A DNA stretch of 64,000 nt, taken from the NCBI GenBank assembly GCA_965248775.1, contig OZ252150.1, forward strand, positions 4,092,001-4,156,000. The letters are read 5' to 3'. The translations under genes were made by a program, and so were the position numbers. Every line of letters starts with the position of its first letter. Within the stretch, counting starts at the first letter, position 1. The notes beneath the pieces are model-generated. The model saw only the letters and a program-made list of their open reading frames with translations, did not search any database and had not been told where the DNA came from. Shown piece by piece: positions 26,074-35,724 of this stretch. This stretch comes from JBHHUI01 sp965248775 (GTDB lineage: Bacteria > Chloroflexota > Anaerolineae > Anaerolineales > JBHHUI01).

Positions 26074-28356
26074 ATGGCGCATGTATCACACAAACTAAAC
26101 TCAGCATTTGAGGGCGCGCTCGCGGGCGGGGGCGATCCAGCTACATCGCCTCTCTACGTCTTCGGGCCTTTCTTGAAATTGATCGTAGTGGCCGGCGTCG
26201 CACAGATCACCTTTGGCGCAAGCCTATGGCTGGTGATTATCACGATCGGGATGGTCTCCACCATGTACCGCTTGGTAATGAAATGGATTACCGACGGCAG
26301 CGGTGGGAGCGGACTCGCCGAAGATGAGTTCGGCAGCTGGGCTGTCAAGATCAATGCCGGCATCACGTTTGTCGAATACACGCTTACTTTTCTGGTAAGC
26401 ATGTCTGCAATGGTTACATTCATCGCCGATCGGCTGCCGCTCCTCAATGAGACTGTACTCGGGTTTCAGTATCGAACGTTTGTCGCCGTCATCCTTAGTA
26501 TTTTCACAGGCTGGTTGGTCAATCGCGGCCCCAAGGTGGCCGCGCGTGCATTCGGACCAGCAACCCTGGGAGTGCTGATACTCTTGTGGGTAATGATCAT
26601 TGCAACGATTGTCAAATTCGGCTTCCAGTTGCCGAATTTCGATCTGCGCGCATTCTCCCCTCAATTCCTAGGATTCACCTTCGCTGGCTACGCGCGCATT
26701 TTGGCCGTCATGACCGGTATCGAGATATTTGCGAACCTGGTGGCCGCATACGGCGGGAAACCTGCAGAAAAAAGCAAGAAGGCTTTTGGCAGCCTGGTCA
26801 TCATTATGGGCACCACAGGCATCACGATGCTCGTGGTTGGACCGGCGATACTCAATTTGGCTGATCCGACAAACGAACACGTCTCTGTATTTACACAAAC
26901 CATGGATCAGATATTGCCGGGGCCGCTTGCCCTAATAGGCACGCTGGTCGGCATTGCAGTACTGCTGTCTGCCGCGGCCGCGAGTGCACAGGGTTTGCAA
27001 TTCCTCTTTCTCGGGCTGAAATATCGACATTACCTACCCTCGGTATTCGGACAGCGAAACAAATTTGAAGTCGCCGATAAGCCGGTCTGGCTCGAAGTAG
27101 GTTTGGTGAGTATTACTTTTCTGGCATTTGGAACGAATGAGGAAACCTATCTTGCGATCTATGCCGCCGGGGTCTTTATCCTTTTGAGCATGACCGGTTG
27201 GGCGGCCGCAAAGCGACTGGGGCGAGAATTGCGGGCTGAATTCGTAGCTTCTCGACTGGCCGCTCTGGTCGGTACGGTTCTGGCTGCCATGTTGACGTCC
27301 GGCGCAACCGTGCTCATTTTTACGGAAAGGTTCTTCGACGGTGCCTGGACTTATCTAATATTCCTGCCCATTCTCTATGGCCTGTTTTCCTTCTTCCGGC
27401 AGCGACTGGGTGATCCGCCTCAAATCGAGGAACGACTTGGCCGAGAGATGTTCGGCCGCTACTTGTCCCCGACCGAGACGAAAGCAATCGAGCCGACCAA
27501 AGACGTTGCTATCGAAAAAGTTCTCATCCCGCTCGATGGTTCCCCGTTTTCCGAGCAGGCCCTGCAAGTGGCGCGGGCCCTTGTGCATGCATACGGCGCA
27601 CACCTGACATTGATATCAGTTCACCAGGTCGGGCGCCAGTTCCTGGGCGCTCTCCGGGGGCAAGCGGGCCAGCTCAAAGGCGAGCTGTCGGAACGAACAG
27701 AGTATCTTACCCAGACAACCTGGCAACTAAAGAATTCTGGCGTCGAGGCCGACTTCTCTATTCACTCAGGTTCTATCGCAGAAGAGATCAATAGCCTCTG
27801 CATCGACGCCGACATGGACCTTGTTGTCATGAGCACCAGCGGTCGTACGGGGATAGAGCGCCTGGTTCTCGGAAGTGTCGCGAACAAAGTCGTCCAATTG
27901 ACCAATACACCCTTACTTCTGATTCGCCCGGGCGCGCAGTGGCGCAGCCGTTCGTCTCAGTTCAAACGCCTGCTCGCGACGCTCGACGGATCCGATTCAT
28001 CCGAGCAAATACTCCCTTACGTACGGGCGTTGGGCAAACAGTTCGAGAGCGAGGTATTGCTTTTGTCCGCACCGGATGCACCCGGCGCAGAAGAGTACAA
28101 GGGCAATATTGAGGGCTATCTTGATGATGTAGTCTCAGATCTCGAAAAGGCCGGTTTAGCAGCACGATCGATCGTGACTGGCGCGGAGCCGGCAGAAACC
28201 ATCCTCGCCGTCAGTGAATCGGAAGCTGTCGACTTGATCATGATTGCGACGCATGGCCGCGGCGGGTTGGATCGGTTCATGCTGGGCAGTGTGGCCGATC
28301 GGGTTGTGCAACAAACTAAAGTTCCTGTTTTCCTGGTACCGGTCGTTACACGCTGA
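26074..28356 (+). CDS. APC-type transporter with two C-terminal universal stress domains
   Basis: 760 residues. About 12 transmembrane helices (residues 20-450) resemble amino acid-polyamine-organocation permeases, with a glycine-rich first helix (GALAGGGDPATSPLYVFGPF). Two USP domains follow: one from about 478 (KVLIPLDGSPFSEQAL ... STSGRTGIERLVLGSVAN) and one from about 630 (LLATLDGSDSSEQI ... THGRGGLDRFMLGSVADR). The ATP-binding pattern G-x2-G-x9-G is in both. The substrate is unknown. It sits between the two cox operons. Confidence 0.78.
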   Translation: MAHVSHKLNSAFEGALAGGGDPATSPLYVFGPFLKLIVVAGVAQITFGASLWLVIITIGMVSTMYRLVMKWITDGSGGSGLAEDEFGSWAVKINAGITFVEYTLTFLVSMSAMVTFIADRLPLLNETVLGFQYRTFVAVILSIFTGWLVNRGPKVAARAFGPATLGVLILLWVMIIATIVKFGFQLPNFDLRAFSPQFLGFTFAGYARILAVMTGIEIFANLVAAYGGKPAEKSKKAFGSLVIIMGTTGITMLVVGPAILNLADPTNEHVSVFTQTMDQILPGPLALIGTLVGIAVLLSAAAASAQGLQFLFLGLKYRHYLPSVFGQRNKFEVADKPVWLEVGLVSITFLAFGTNEETYLAIYAAGVFILLSMTGWAAAKRLGRELRAEFVASRLAALVGTVLAAMLTSGATVLIFTERFFDGAWTYLIFLPILYGLFSFFRQRLGDPPQIEERLGREMFGRYLSPTETKAIEPTKDVAIEKVLIPLDGSPFSEQALQVARALVHAYGAHLTLISVHQVGRQFLGALRGQAGQLKGELSERTEYLTQTTWQLKNSGVEADFSIHSGSIAEEINSLCIDADMDLVVMSTSGRTGIERLVLGSVANKVVQLTNTPLLLIRPGAQWRSRSSQFKRLLATLDGSDSSEQILPYVRALGKQFESEVLLLSAPDAPGAEEYKGNIEGYLDDVVSDLEKAGLAARSIVTGAEPAETILAVSESEAVDLIMIATHGRGGLDRFMLGSVADRVVQQTKVPVFLVPVVTR

Positions 28357-28398
28357 GTGGGTATACTTTTGTAACTTCACCAAAGGAGCAACAAAAAG

Positions 28399-28842
28399 AT
28401 GTTAAAGACTCAACAAGACGATGAAGATCAACTCAAGAGCCATGTAGAAGGTAATGACGGCATAGCCGTTATCCGCGCCAGCGAAACCTTTCGCGGTTGG
28501 AATGGCATAACGTACAAGGCCGGTATGTCGGCCAAGAACACCAATGCCACGCAGCTCTCGATGAACGTCGCCACCATACCGCCGGGCGGGGTTGCCTATG
28601 CTCACATTCACGTTGGTTTCGACCTCATGCTTTATATTTTGGAGGGCAACGTGCGCCATGAGTACGGCCCCGGTCTCAAAATATCAATTGAAAATAAAGC
28701 CGGTGATTTCATCTACATCGAGCCGGGCATTCCCCACGAAGTGTTTAACATGAGCGACAGCGAGCCGGTTGTTGCCGTCGTGGCGCGCTCCGATGCCAGC
28801 GAGTGGGAGAATATCATTCCCTATGACCGGAACAGTGAATAA
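28399..28842 (+). CDS. Cupin-domain protein
   Basis: 147 residues with cupin motif 1 as PPGGVAYAHIHVGFDLMLYIL (His and His in AHIHV) and motif 2 as YIEPGIPHEVFNM. It likely binds a metal. The family includes dioxygenases, isomerases and sensors, and the substrate cannot be deduced. RBS AAAGGAG precedes it. The histidine kinase starts 12 bases after its stop, so it may be co-expressed with the two-component pair. Confidence 0.82.
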   Translation: MLKTQQDDEDQLKSHVEGNDGIAVIRASETFRGWNGITYKAGMSAKNTNATQLSMNVATIPPGGVAYAHIHVGFDLMLYILEGNVRHEYGPGLKISIENKAGDFIYIEPGIPHEVFNMSDSEPVVAVVARSDASEWENIIPYDRNSE

Positions 28843-28854
28843 CATGCCGGGGTA

Positions 28855-30129
28855 GTGAACCAAATCTCCTTCACCCAAAACAGTCAACAGCGACAGCGTC
28901 TGCAGGCGCTGTACCATTTGGCAGTTGAGCTATCGGCCCTGCACGACTTGCAGTCAGTGTTGGACACGGCCTTGCTGCACTGCCTCAACCTCACCGAATC
29001 GCAATTTGGTTTTATCGGGTTGAACACGCCTGATGGCTCCGCGATGGACGTGGCCTCCATCCAAGGTTTCCACCCCGCCCCTGAGTTTTACGCGCGCTTC
29101 CACCTCATCCCCCTGCGTCCCAACATTTTTTCTCGCGTCGTGCTCGAGAATCATCCTGTGCGCTCGGACGATTCGATGAGCGACCCAACACGTGTCGGTC
29201 AACCAGATGGACATCCACCGGTGCGCGCCTTCCTTGGCGTTCCACTGCTTGTCCAGGATAAGCCGATTGGCATGATCGGCGTTGCCAATCGGCCTGCACC
29301 TTACGACGATGATCATGAGCAACTGCTTGTCACCTATGCCGCTCAGGTTGCCATCGTGATCCGCAATGCACAGCTGTACGAAGAACTGACGACTGCCAAA
29401 GAGGAGCTCGAGCGAAAGGTAACAACACGCACCCAGGAAGTTGAGGAAACAAAAGAAGCGCTGGCGCAGAAAGCCAGCCAGTTGCAACAACTCTTAACAG
29501 AAACGGTCGGGGTCCAGGAGCGTGAGCGACAACGCATTGCACAGGACATCCACGATGGAATCAATCAGCTGCTGATCGGCGCAATGCTCGAACTCAAATC
29601 GGCCCACGAACGTATTGGTCACGGCGAAGTAAATCGAGCCGACAACGCGCTGCAGCGTGTGCGTGATATATTGCATCACGTCGAAGCCGAACTACGTCGG
29701 GTGATCAACGATCTGCGCCCGCCTACGCTGGACGCACTTGGGCTGGCACCCTCGGTGCGTCGTTATGCCGAACGCTTTGAACAATACTCCGGCATTCCGT
29801 GTAAAGTATCATCTCGAGGCGAAGCGGCCCGCCTGGCACCTGATATGGAGATCGGAATCTATCGCATCATGCAGGAAGCTTTGCAGAATGTGAGCGCGCA
29901 CGCGAAAGCACAGAGCGTAGAGGTTCGCATACGATTTGAAGATAATGAAATAACGCTGGGCGTGATTGACGATGGCCAGGGGTTTGATATCCAAGCGGCT
30001 GCTCTTAATGGGAACGGGCGCTTGGGAATTTTTAGTATGCACGAGCGCGCCGAAAACCTCAACGGTAAGCTCAGCATACACTCAAAGGTCGGATCAGGTA
30101 CGCAGGTCAATCTGCAGGTACCGGTATGA
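28855..30129 (+). CDS. GAF-domain sensor histidine kinase (NarL-type, HisKA_3)
   Basis: 424 residues from a GTG. A GAF domain (about 15-172) is followed by a coiled coil (175-222), a HisKA_3 dimerisation domain with RIAQDIHDGINQLL (phosphoacceptor His233) and a HATPase (ALQNVSAHAKAQSVEVRI, DDGQGFD, GRLGIFSMHERAENLNG). No transmembrane segment, so it senses a cytoplasmic signal, perhaps a small molecule or redox state bound by GAF. The cognate regulator is 12 bases downstream. Confidence 0.9.
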   Translation: MNQISFTQNSQQRQRLQALYHLAVELSALHDLQSVLDTALLHCLNLTESQFGFIGLNTPDGSAMDVASIQGFHPAPEFYARFHLIPLRPNIFSRVVLENHPVRSDDSMSDPTRVGQPDGHPPVRAFLGVPLLVQDKPIGMIGVANRPAPYDDDHEQLLVTYAAQVAIVIRNAQLYEELTTAKEELERKVTTRTQEVEETKEALAQKASQLQQLLTETVGVQERERQRIAQDIHDGINQLLIGAMLELKSAHERIGHGEVNRADNALQRVRDILHHVEAELRRVINDLRPPTLDALGLAPSVRRYAERFEQYSGIPCKVSSRGEAARLAPDMEIGIYRIMQEALQNVSAHAKAQSVEVRIRFEDNEITLGVIDDGQGFDIQAAALNGNGRLGIFSMHERAENLNGKLSIHSKVGSGTQVNLQVPV

Positions 30130-30141
30130 GTTGCTGAGTCG

Positions 30142-30783
30142 ATGGATCCAATCCGTGTAATGGTCGTGGATGACCACCCGATCGTACGTGAAGGTGTCCG
30201 AAGTCTGCTCTCGAACTATTCCGATTTGGATGTCATCGGAGAGGCCGACAGTGGAGCGAAAACTTTGGAGCGCGCCCCTCAACTAAATCCCGATGTGATT
30301 CTGTTGGACATCCAGTTGCCAGGCACGACCGGGTTGGACATTCTCCCGCAGTTACGCAAAGCCGTGCCGGACACAAAGGTGTTGATGCTGACATCGTTTG
30401 ACGACGATGAATATGTAACGGCGGCGCTGCGTGCGGAAGCACATGGCTATGTCCTCAAGAACGTATCAGACGAAACGCTCGTAAGTGCAATTCGTTCAGT
30501 CTATCGGGGAGAGCGTGTGCTGAGTCCCAAGGTCATGGATCGTGTCATGCAGCACTACGTCGAGCAACCACCCGAGACATCCGAACTTGAATCACTCTTC
30601 AATTCAGACGAGAGACGGATTTTAGGATCGCTTGCCAGTGGAGCTCGCAACGCCGAGATCGCCGCTGAAATGTTCTTGAGCGAAACGACTGTCAAACGCA
30701 AGTTGCAAGAAATTTTCGAGAAGATGGGAGTACACAGCCGCACACATGCCGCTGCCGAAGCTGTACGCCGAAAATTGATCTAA
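30142..30783 (+). CDS. NarL/FixJ-family response regulator
   Basis: 213 residues. Receiver domain with DDHPIVREG, phosphoacceptor Asp56 in VILLDIQLPG, switch Thr/Ser in MLTSFDDDEY and the Lys in YVLKNV. The LuxR-type HTH at the C-terminus is RRILGSLASGARNAEIAAEMF followed by SETTVKRKLQEIFEKMGVHS. Its position right before the form I cox operon makes that operon a natural target. Confidence 0.92.
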   Translation: MDPIRVMVVDDHPIVREGVRSLLSNYSDLDVIGEADSGAKTLERAPQLNPDVILLDIQLPGTTGLDILPQLRKAVPDTKVLMLTSFDDDEYVTAALRAEAHGYVLKNVSDETLVSAIRSVYRGERVLSPKVMDRVMQHYVEQPPETSELESLFNSDERRILGSLASGARNAEIAAEMFLSETTVKRKLQEIFEKMGVHSRTHAAAEAVRRKLI

Positions 30784-30820
30784 CATTCAGACGCCCGAGT
30801 CCGAAAGGGTCACAATATTG

Positions 30821-30912
30821 GACCGATCAGGTCATAAATCGGGTCGGAATGGCACTGGCGTCCCTGGTCCGTTTCGTTTTAAATTGAGAGGTTGAGGCAT
30901 TGTAGGTATTTC
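30821..30912 (+). promoter_or_regulatory. Candidate promoter and operator of the form I cox operon
   Basis: TTGAGA (30884-30889), 17-base spacer, TATTTC (30907-30912) is a moderate promoter about 125 bases before coxM. Upstream, GACCGAT and ATCGGGTC (30821-30845) form an imperfect dyad that could bind the NarL-type regulator. The other bases of this 254-base gap show nothing clear. Confidence 0.35.
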
Positions 30913-31037
30913 AAACCTTTTTCACCAAATTCGCCGCCTGATGCTCAGGAGAAAGGATGCCATCGAAAATAACGAAGTCGCTACTCCAAACTTACCGACC
31001 ATTGCGGTTCACTACCGCGTAGCTGAGGAGGTCACAT

Positions 31038-31907
31038 ATGATCCCACCCGCATTTGACTACAACGCGCCCGATTCGCTCCCTGACGCAATCGCGCTTCTC
31101 GGGGAACATCCCGGCGCAAAGATTCTGGCTGGCGGACAAAGCTTGATTCCGCTCATGCGTTTCCGGCTGGCAGAGCCGGGCGTCCTGGTCGACATTAACA
31201 ATATTGAGGGATTGAGCTATATCCGTGAAGAAGACGGCTGGCTCAAGATCGGTGCAATGACGCGAGAGGCAGAAGTTGATGCCTCCGCGCTTGTCCAGTC
31301 GAAATATCCCCTTTTGGCCGATACTGCCCGCGTTATCGCCGACCCTTTAGTACGAAATATGGCTACTCTCGGCGGCAACCTTGCGCACGCTGATCCGGCC
31401 AACGATCATCCAGCAACCATGCTGGCCTATGGCGCCGAAGTTTTTGCCTCCGGTCCCGCCGGCGAACGCACCATTTCCATCACCGATTTCTTTGTCGGCC
31501 CTTTCGAGTCAGCTTTGGCGGAAAACGAAATTCTGACGGAGATGCGCATACCCTCGTCCAACGGCAATAGTGGCGGGGCATACTTCAAGCTGGAGCGGAA
31601 AGTAGGAGATTTTGCGACTGCCGCTGTGGCGGCCCAGGTCGCACTTGATGCGGATGGCAATTGTGCCTCCGTTGGTATCGGTCTTACCAATGTGGGGCTG
31701 ACTCCAATTAAGGCGACAGCAGCCGAGGCAGCTCTACAAGGACAAGCACCTACCGACGAAAATATTCAACAGGCGGCTCAATTAGCATCAGAAGCCGCTG
31801 AACCGGAAGCTGATCGTCGCGGTTCCGAAGCATATAAGCGCGCCCTGATCAAGACGTTCACTGTGCGGGCGTTGCGTAAGGCCATCGCACGTGCACAAGG
31901 AGGCTAA
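31038..31907 (+). CDS. coxM: Aerobic CO dehydrogenase medium FAD subunit CoxM (form I)
   Basis: 289 residues, with FAD motifs AGGQSLIPLMRFRLAEP and VRNMATLGGNLAHADPANDH. RBS GAGGAGG lies ahead of the ATG. It is the first gene of an M-S-L operon, the order seen for genuine CO dehydrogenases. About half its residues match the form II CoxM upstream by eye, so the two sets are ancient paralogs, not a recent duplication. Confidence 0.93.
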   Translation: MIPPAFDYNAPDSLPDAIALLGEHPGAKILAGGQSLIPLMRFRLAEPGVLVDINNIEGLSYIREEDGWLKIGAMTREAEVDASALVQSKYPLLADTARVIADPLVRNMATLGGNLAHADPANDHPATMLAYGAEVFASGPAGERTISITDFFVGPFESALAENEILTEMRIPSSNGNSGGAYFKLERKVGDFATAAVAAQVALDADGNCASVGIGLTNVGLTPIKATAAEAALQGQAPTDENIQQAAQLASEAAEPEADRRGSEAYKRALIKTFTVRALRKAIARAQGG

Positions 31908-31908
31908 C

Positions 31909-32391
31909 ATGAGCACACATCAAATTTCAGTCACTGTAAATGGCACGGCGCACGAAGTCGAAGTCGAAGCGCGTCTGTTACTCGTGCACCTGTTGCGCGA
32001 AGATCTTAACCTGACCGGGACTCACATCGGTTGTGATACCACTTCCTGCGGTGCTTGTACCATCCACTTGAATGGCACACCGGTCAAGTCGTGCACATTG
32101 TTTGCAGTGCAGGCCCATGGCGCCGAGATCACCACTGTTGAGGGTCTGGCGCAAAATGGCGACCTGCATCCCGTTCAGCAGGGCTTCCATGAGATGCACG
32201 GACTTCAATGCGGTTTCTGCACACCGGGCATGATGATGACGTCTGCCGCTTTGCTCGCATCGAATCCGAACCCAACTGAAGACGAAATCCGCTGGGGAAT
32301 ATCCGGCAACCTCTGTCGTTGTACCGGCTACAACAACATCGTAAAAGCCGTGCAGTTCGCAGCCGAGACAATGCAGCAAGTAGAGGAATAG
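31909..32391 (+). CDS. coxS: Aerobic CO dehydrogenase small [2Fe-2S] subunit CoxS (form I)
   Basis: 160 residues from the ATG at 31909, which has AAGGAGG ahead and lies one base after the coxM stop. Cluster motifs CDTTSCGACTIHLNG, CGFCTPGM and CRCTGYNN give two [2Fe-2S] centres. It links the Mo-Cu site in CoxL with FAD in CoxM. Confidence 0.93.
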   Translation: MSTHQISVTVNGTAHEVEVEARLLLVHLLREDLNLTGTHIGCDTTSCGACTIHLNGTPVKSCTLFAVQAHGAEITTVEGLAQNGDLHPVQQGFHEMHGLQCGFCTPGMMMTSAALLASNPNPTEDEIRWGISGNLCRCTGYNNIVKAVQFAAETMQQVEE

Positions 32392-32400
32392 GAGAACGCC

Positions 32401-34752
32401 ATGTCTGACGAAATTCAAGGCTTAGGCCACAGCAGAAAACGCGTCGAAGACGCACGCTTCCTTCGCGGCACGGGCAACTACATTGATGATATGAAGGTAC
32501 CGGGGATGCTGTACCTCGACATCGTGCGCAGTCCGTATGCCCATGCGAAAATTTTGAAGATCGATGACTCAAAAGCTCTCGCAATCCCCGGCGTGGCAGC
32601 CGTTATCACTGGTAAGACTCTTGAACAGTACAACGTCCATAACATGCCCACCCTGATGAGCGATACTCAGAATGTGCTGCCATTGGACACCGTAAAGTAT
32701 CAGGCACAAGAAGTGGCGGCCGTCGTGGCAACCGAACGCTACATCGCGGCCGACGGCGTAGCCGCCGTCGAGGTGGAATACGAACCGCTACCGGTCGTGG
32801 TGGACCCCATCAAAGCGCTGGAGCCCGATTCCCCCAAAGTCCGGGACGACAAGGACAATAACCACATCTGGCACTGGGAAGCCGGCGACCCTGCGGCAAC
32901 GGACAAGGCGCTCGCCGCATCCGACGTCACGGTCAAGCAAGACCTCTACATCCCGCGCATTCACGTCTCGTCTATCGAGACCTGCGGATGCATCGCCAAA
33001 TGGGATGCGGCGGAAGGGCATTTGACTATGTGGATGACAACCCAAGCGCCACACGCCGTCCGCACGGTCATCGCCCTCGTCACTGCGCACCTGGGATTGT
33101 CCGAGGAAAAGATCCGCGTCATCTCGCCGGACATCGGCGGCGGCTTCGGCGGCAAAGTGCCGGTCTATCCGGGCTACGTGATTGCAATAGCCGTCTCGAT
33201 CGTCACCGGCGCGCCGGTCAAGTGGATCGAGGATCGTTCGGAAAACCTGCAGGCCGACTCGTTCGGTCGCGATTACCACATCAAGGCTGAACTTGGAGCC
33301 AAGCAGGACGGCACGCTGACGGCGCTGCGCATCAAGACCGTGGCTGACCATGGCTATGTCGATGCGGCCGCGCAACCATCTAAGTTCCCGGCCGGCCTGT
33401 TCTCGATTTGTACCGGATCGTATGATCTCAAGGACGCTTTCGCCGAGGTGGACGGCGCGTACACCAACAAGCCGCCCGGCGGCATCGCCTATCGTTGCTC
33501 ATTCCGCGTCACCGAAGCCGTACATACTATCGAACGCCTGACGGACATCATGGCACACGAATTGGAGATAGATCCGGCTGAGCTGCGCATGCAAAACTTT
33601 ATCAAGCCAGAGCAGTTCCCCTACCACTCGGTCCTGGGCTGGGAGTACGACAGCGGGAACTATGCCGGCGCGCTGCGCAAGGCGATGGACATGATCGGCT
33701 ACGAGGAACTGCGCAAGGAGCAAGCTGAAAAGCGCGCCCGCGGCGAACTGATGGGCATTGGCATCTCCTCGTTCACTGAGGTCGTTGGCGCCGGCCCTTC
33801 GCACGAATACGACATCCTCGGGCTGAAAATGTTCGACTCATGCGAAATCCGTATCCATCCCACCGGCAAAGCGATCGCCCGCTTCGGCACCAAATCACAG
33901 GGCCAGGCACACGAGACCACCTATGCCCAGATCATCGCCGAAGAGTTGGGCATCCCTGCCGATCACATCAAGGTCGAGGAAGGCGATACGGACACTGCGC
34001 CGTACGGACTCGGTACATATGCCAGCCGCAGTACGCCCACGGCCGGGGCCGCTGCCGCCGTTGCAGCGCGCAAGATACGCGATAAGGCCAAGAAGATCGC
34101 AGCACACTTGCTCGAAGCAGCCGAGGAAGACCTGGAATGGGAAACGGACAAGTTCTATGTGAAGGGTTCGCCGGACCAGGCCAAGACGATCCAGGAAATC
34201 GCCTTTGCCGCTTACACCAATTTTCCGCAGGGGCTGGAAGGTGGCTTGGAAGCGGTGAATTATTACGACCCGCCCAATCTGACGTTCCCATTCGGCTCGT
34301 ACATCTGCGTCGTAGACATCGACCGGGGGACGGGCGAGGTGAAAGTGCGTCGCTTTGTAGCTGTGGACGACTGCGGGGTGCGCGTCAACCCGATGATCGT
34401 CGAGGGCCAGATCCACGGCGGCTTGACGATGGGCTTTGCCCCCGCGCTGATGGAGGAAATCCAGTACGACGAAAACGGCAATATCTACGGCGGCACGTTC
34501 ATGGACTACATGATCCCGACCGCCGTCGAGTCGCCCAATTGGGAGACGGGCGAGACCGTCACTCCCAGCCCACATCATCCGCAGGGGCTGAAAGGTGTGG
34601 GCGAATCGGCCACCGTCGGCGCGCCGCCTGCAATTGTAAACGCGGTCGTCGATGCAATGTGGCACCTGGGCGTACGTCACGTTGACATCCCGATGACGGC
34701 GCCGAAAGTGTGGGCGCTGCTCGATGAGCACGGGGCCGCGCTATCGGAATAA
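32401..34752 (+). CDS. coxL: Aerobic CO dehydrogenase large subunit CoxL (form I, AYRCSFR)
   Basis: 783 residues. The active-site loop is AYRCSFR (363-369) with Cys366, the residue that carries the Cu-S bridge to Mo in the Oligotropha enzyme. Moco contacts include GGGFGGK, GQAHETTYAQ and the C-terminal LKGVGESATVGAPPA with the catalytic Glu. This signature separates true form I CO dehydrogenases from the form II group. It would oxidise CO to CO2 at the cytoplasmic membrane face and pass electrons to quinone. Confidence 0.95.
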   Translation: MSDEIQGLGHSRKRVEDARFLRGTGNYIDDMKVPGMLYLDIVRSPYAHAKILKIDDSKALAIPGVAAVITGKTLEQYNVHNMPTLMSDTQNVLPLDTVKYQAQEVAAVVATERYIAADGVAAVEVEYEPLPVVVDPIKALEPDSPKVRDDKDNNHIWHWEAGDPAATDKALAASDVTVKQDLYIPRIHVSSIETCGCIAKWDAAEGHLTMWMTTQAPHAVRTVIALVTAHLGLSEEKIRVISPDIGGGFGGKVPVYPGYVIAIAVSIVTGAPVKWIEDRSENLQADSFGRDYHIKAELGAKQDGTLTALRIKTVADHGYVDAAAQPSKFPAGLFSICTGSYDLKDAFAEVDGAYTNKPPGGIAYRCSFRVTEAVHTIERLTDIMAHELEIDPAELRMQNFIKPEQFPYHSVLGWEYDSGNYAGALRKAMDMIGYEELRKEQAEKRARGELMGIGISSFTEVVGAGPSHEYDILGLKMFDSCEIRIHPTGKAIARFGTKSQGQAHETTYAQIIAEELGIPADHIKVEEGDTDTAPYGLGTYASRSTPTAGAAAAVAARKIRDKAKKIAAHLLEAAEEDLEWETDKFYVKGSPDQAKTIQEIAFAAYTNFPQGLEGGLEAVNYYDPPNLTFPFGSYICVVDIDRGTGEVKVRRFVAVDDCGVRVNPMIVEGQIHGGLTMGFAPALMEEIQYDENGNIYGGTFMDYMIPTAVESPNWETGETVTPSPHHPQGLKGVGESATVGAPPAIVNAVVDAMWHLGVRHVDIPMTAPKVWALLDEHGAALSE

Positions 34753-34809
34753 GTAGAGGCGCGGGATGGAATGTCTGTTCCCATCCCGCTCTTCGAAGGG
34801 AGAATATCA

Positions 34810-35682
34810 ATGTCAAACGCAGGAAAAATTCTTGTCACCGGAGCAACAGGGAATGTGGGCGGTGCGCTACTCCAGATGCTTGCGCCGATGGATGTCAGTG
34901 TACGCGCGCTGGTACACAATGAAGAGAAGGCGCAAGGGATTCGGGACACAGGCGTGGAGGTCGTTGTGGGTGACCTTATGCAGCCTGAAACGCTCGCAGC
35001 TGCTTTTGAGGGGGTGGATAAAGTTTTCTTATCCACCCCCGTCAGTCCTGATGCGGCAAAGATGGCCAGTAATGCCATCGCCGCCGCCAAACAGGCTGGC
35101 AACCCGCATGTCGTCAGACTGTCCGAGGCCTCGCCAGAACCCGTCAGCGCGCTTCGCCATGCTCCATTGCATGCACAAGTTAACGTGGAACTGAAAGAAT
35201 CGGGGCTACCTTATACCCTCCTCAAGCCCAATATGTACATGCAAAACATCATGCTGGCTGCGCAAAGCATCGCCTCAGATGGCGCGATCTATCTGCCCTT
35301 TAAAGAAGGAAGGCTGGGCATGATCGATATCCGCGACGTTGCCGAAATCGCTGCGAAAGCCTTAACATCTGATGGCCATGAGGGGGAAACGTATGAGCTG
35401 ACCGGGCCCGAGTCGATCTCGATAAACGAGGTGGCGAGTGCGTTTTCAAAAGTATTGGACAAAGATGTTAATTACATGAATGTCCCGATGGAAGCCGCTC
35501 GTGAGTCGATGTTAGGCATGGGCTTTCCCGAATGGGTAGCCGAGGCCTTCTGTGAATACTTCCAGAATTACAGCGAGGGCGGTGGGAGTTCTGTAACCGG
35601 TGACTTTGAGCGCTTAACAGGCAAGTCTGCACGCGCTATTGGAACCTTTGCCCAGGAATTCGCCGGGTATTTTGGCGGCTGA
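34810..35682 (+). CDS. NmrA-like NAD(P)-binding protein (atypical SDR)
   Basis: 290 residues from the ATG at 34810 (AAGGGAG ahead). It begins GKILVTGATGNVGGALLQML, the NAD(P) turn of atypical SDRs, and has VDKVFLSTPVS and YTLLKPNMYMQNI as in NmrA/azoreductase-like proteins. No YxxxK catalytic pair is apparent. It may be a quinone oxidoreductase or redox sensor. It follows coxL by 57 bases. A perfect inverted repeat lies in its coding sequence. Confidence 0.8.
   Translation: MSNAGKILVTGATGNVGGALLQMLAPMDVSVRALVHNEEKAQGIRDTGVEVVVGDLMQPETLAAAFEGVDKVFLSTPVSPDAAKMASNAIAAAKQAGNPHVVRLSEASPEPVSALRHAPLHAQVNVELKESGLPYTLLKPNMYMQNIMLAAQSIASDGAIYLPFKEGRLGMIDIRDVAEIAAKALTSDGHEGETYELTGPESISINEVASAFSKVLDKDVNYMNVPMEAARESMLGMGFPEWVAEAFCEYFQNYSEGGGSSVTGDFERLTGKSARAIGTFAQEFAGYFGG
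35010..35040 (+). repeat. Perfect 12-bp inverted repeat inside the NmrA-like gene
   Basis: GGGGGTGGATAA (35010-35021) and TTATCCACCCCC (35029-35040) with a 7-base loop. It encodes the family motif GVDKVFLSTPVS, so the protein is normal while codon choice creates a strong hairpin on both strands. Confidence 0.7.
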
Positions 35683-35724
35683 ACAATATATGAGAAATAC
35701 CTATATTCAAAAAGGAGATATATT

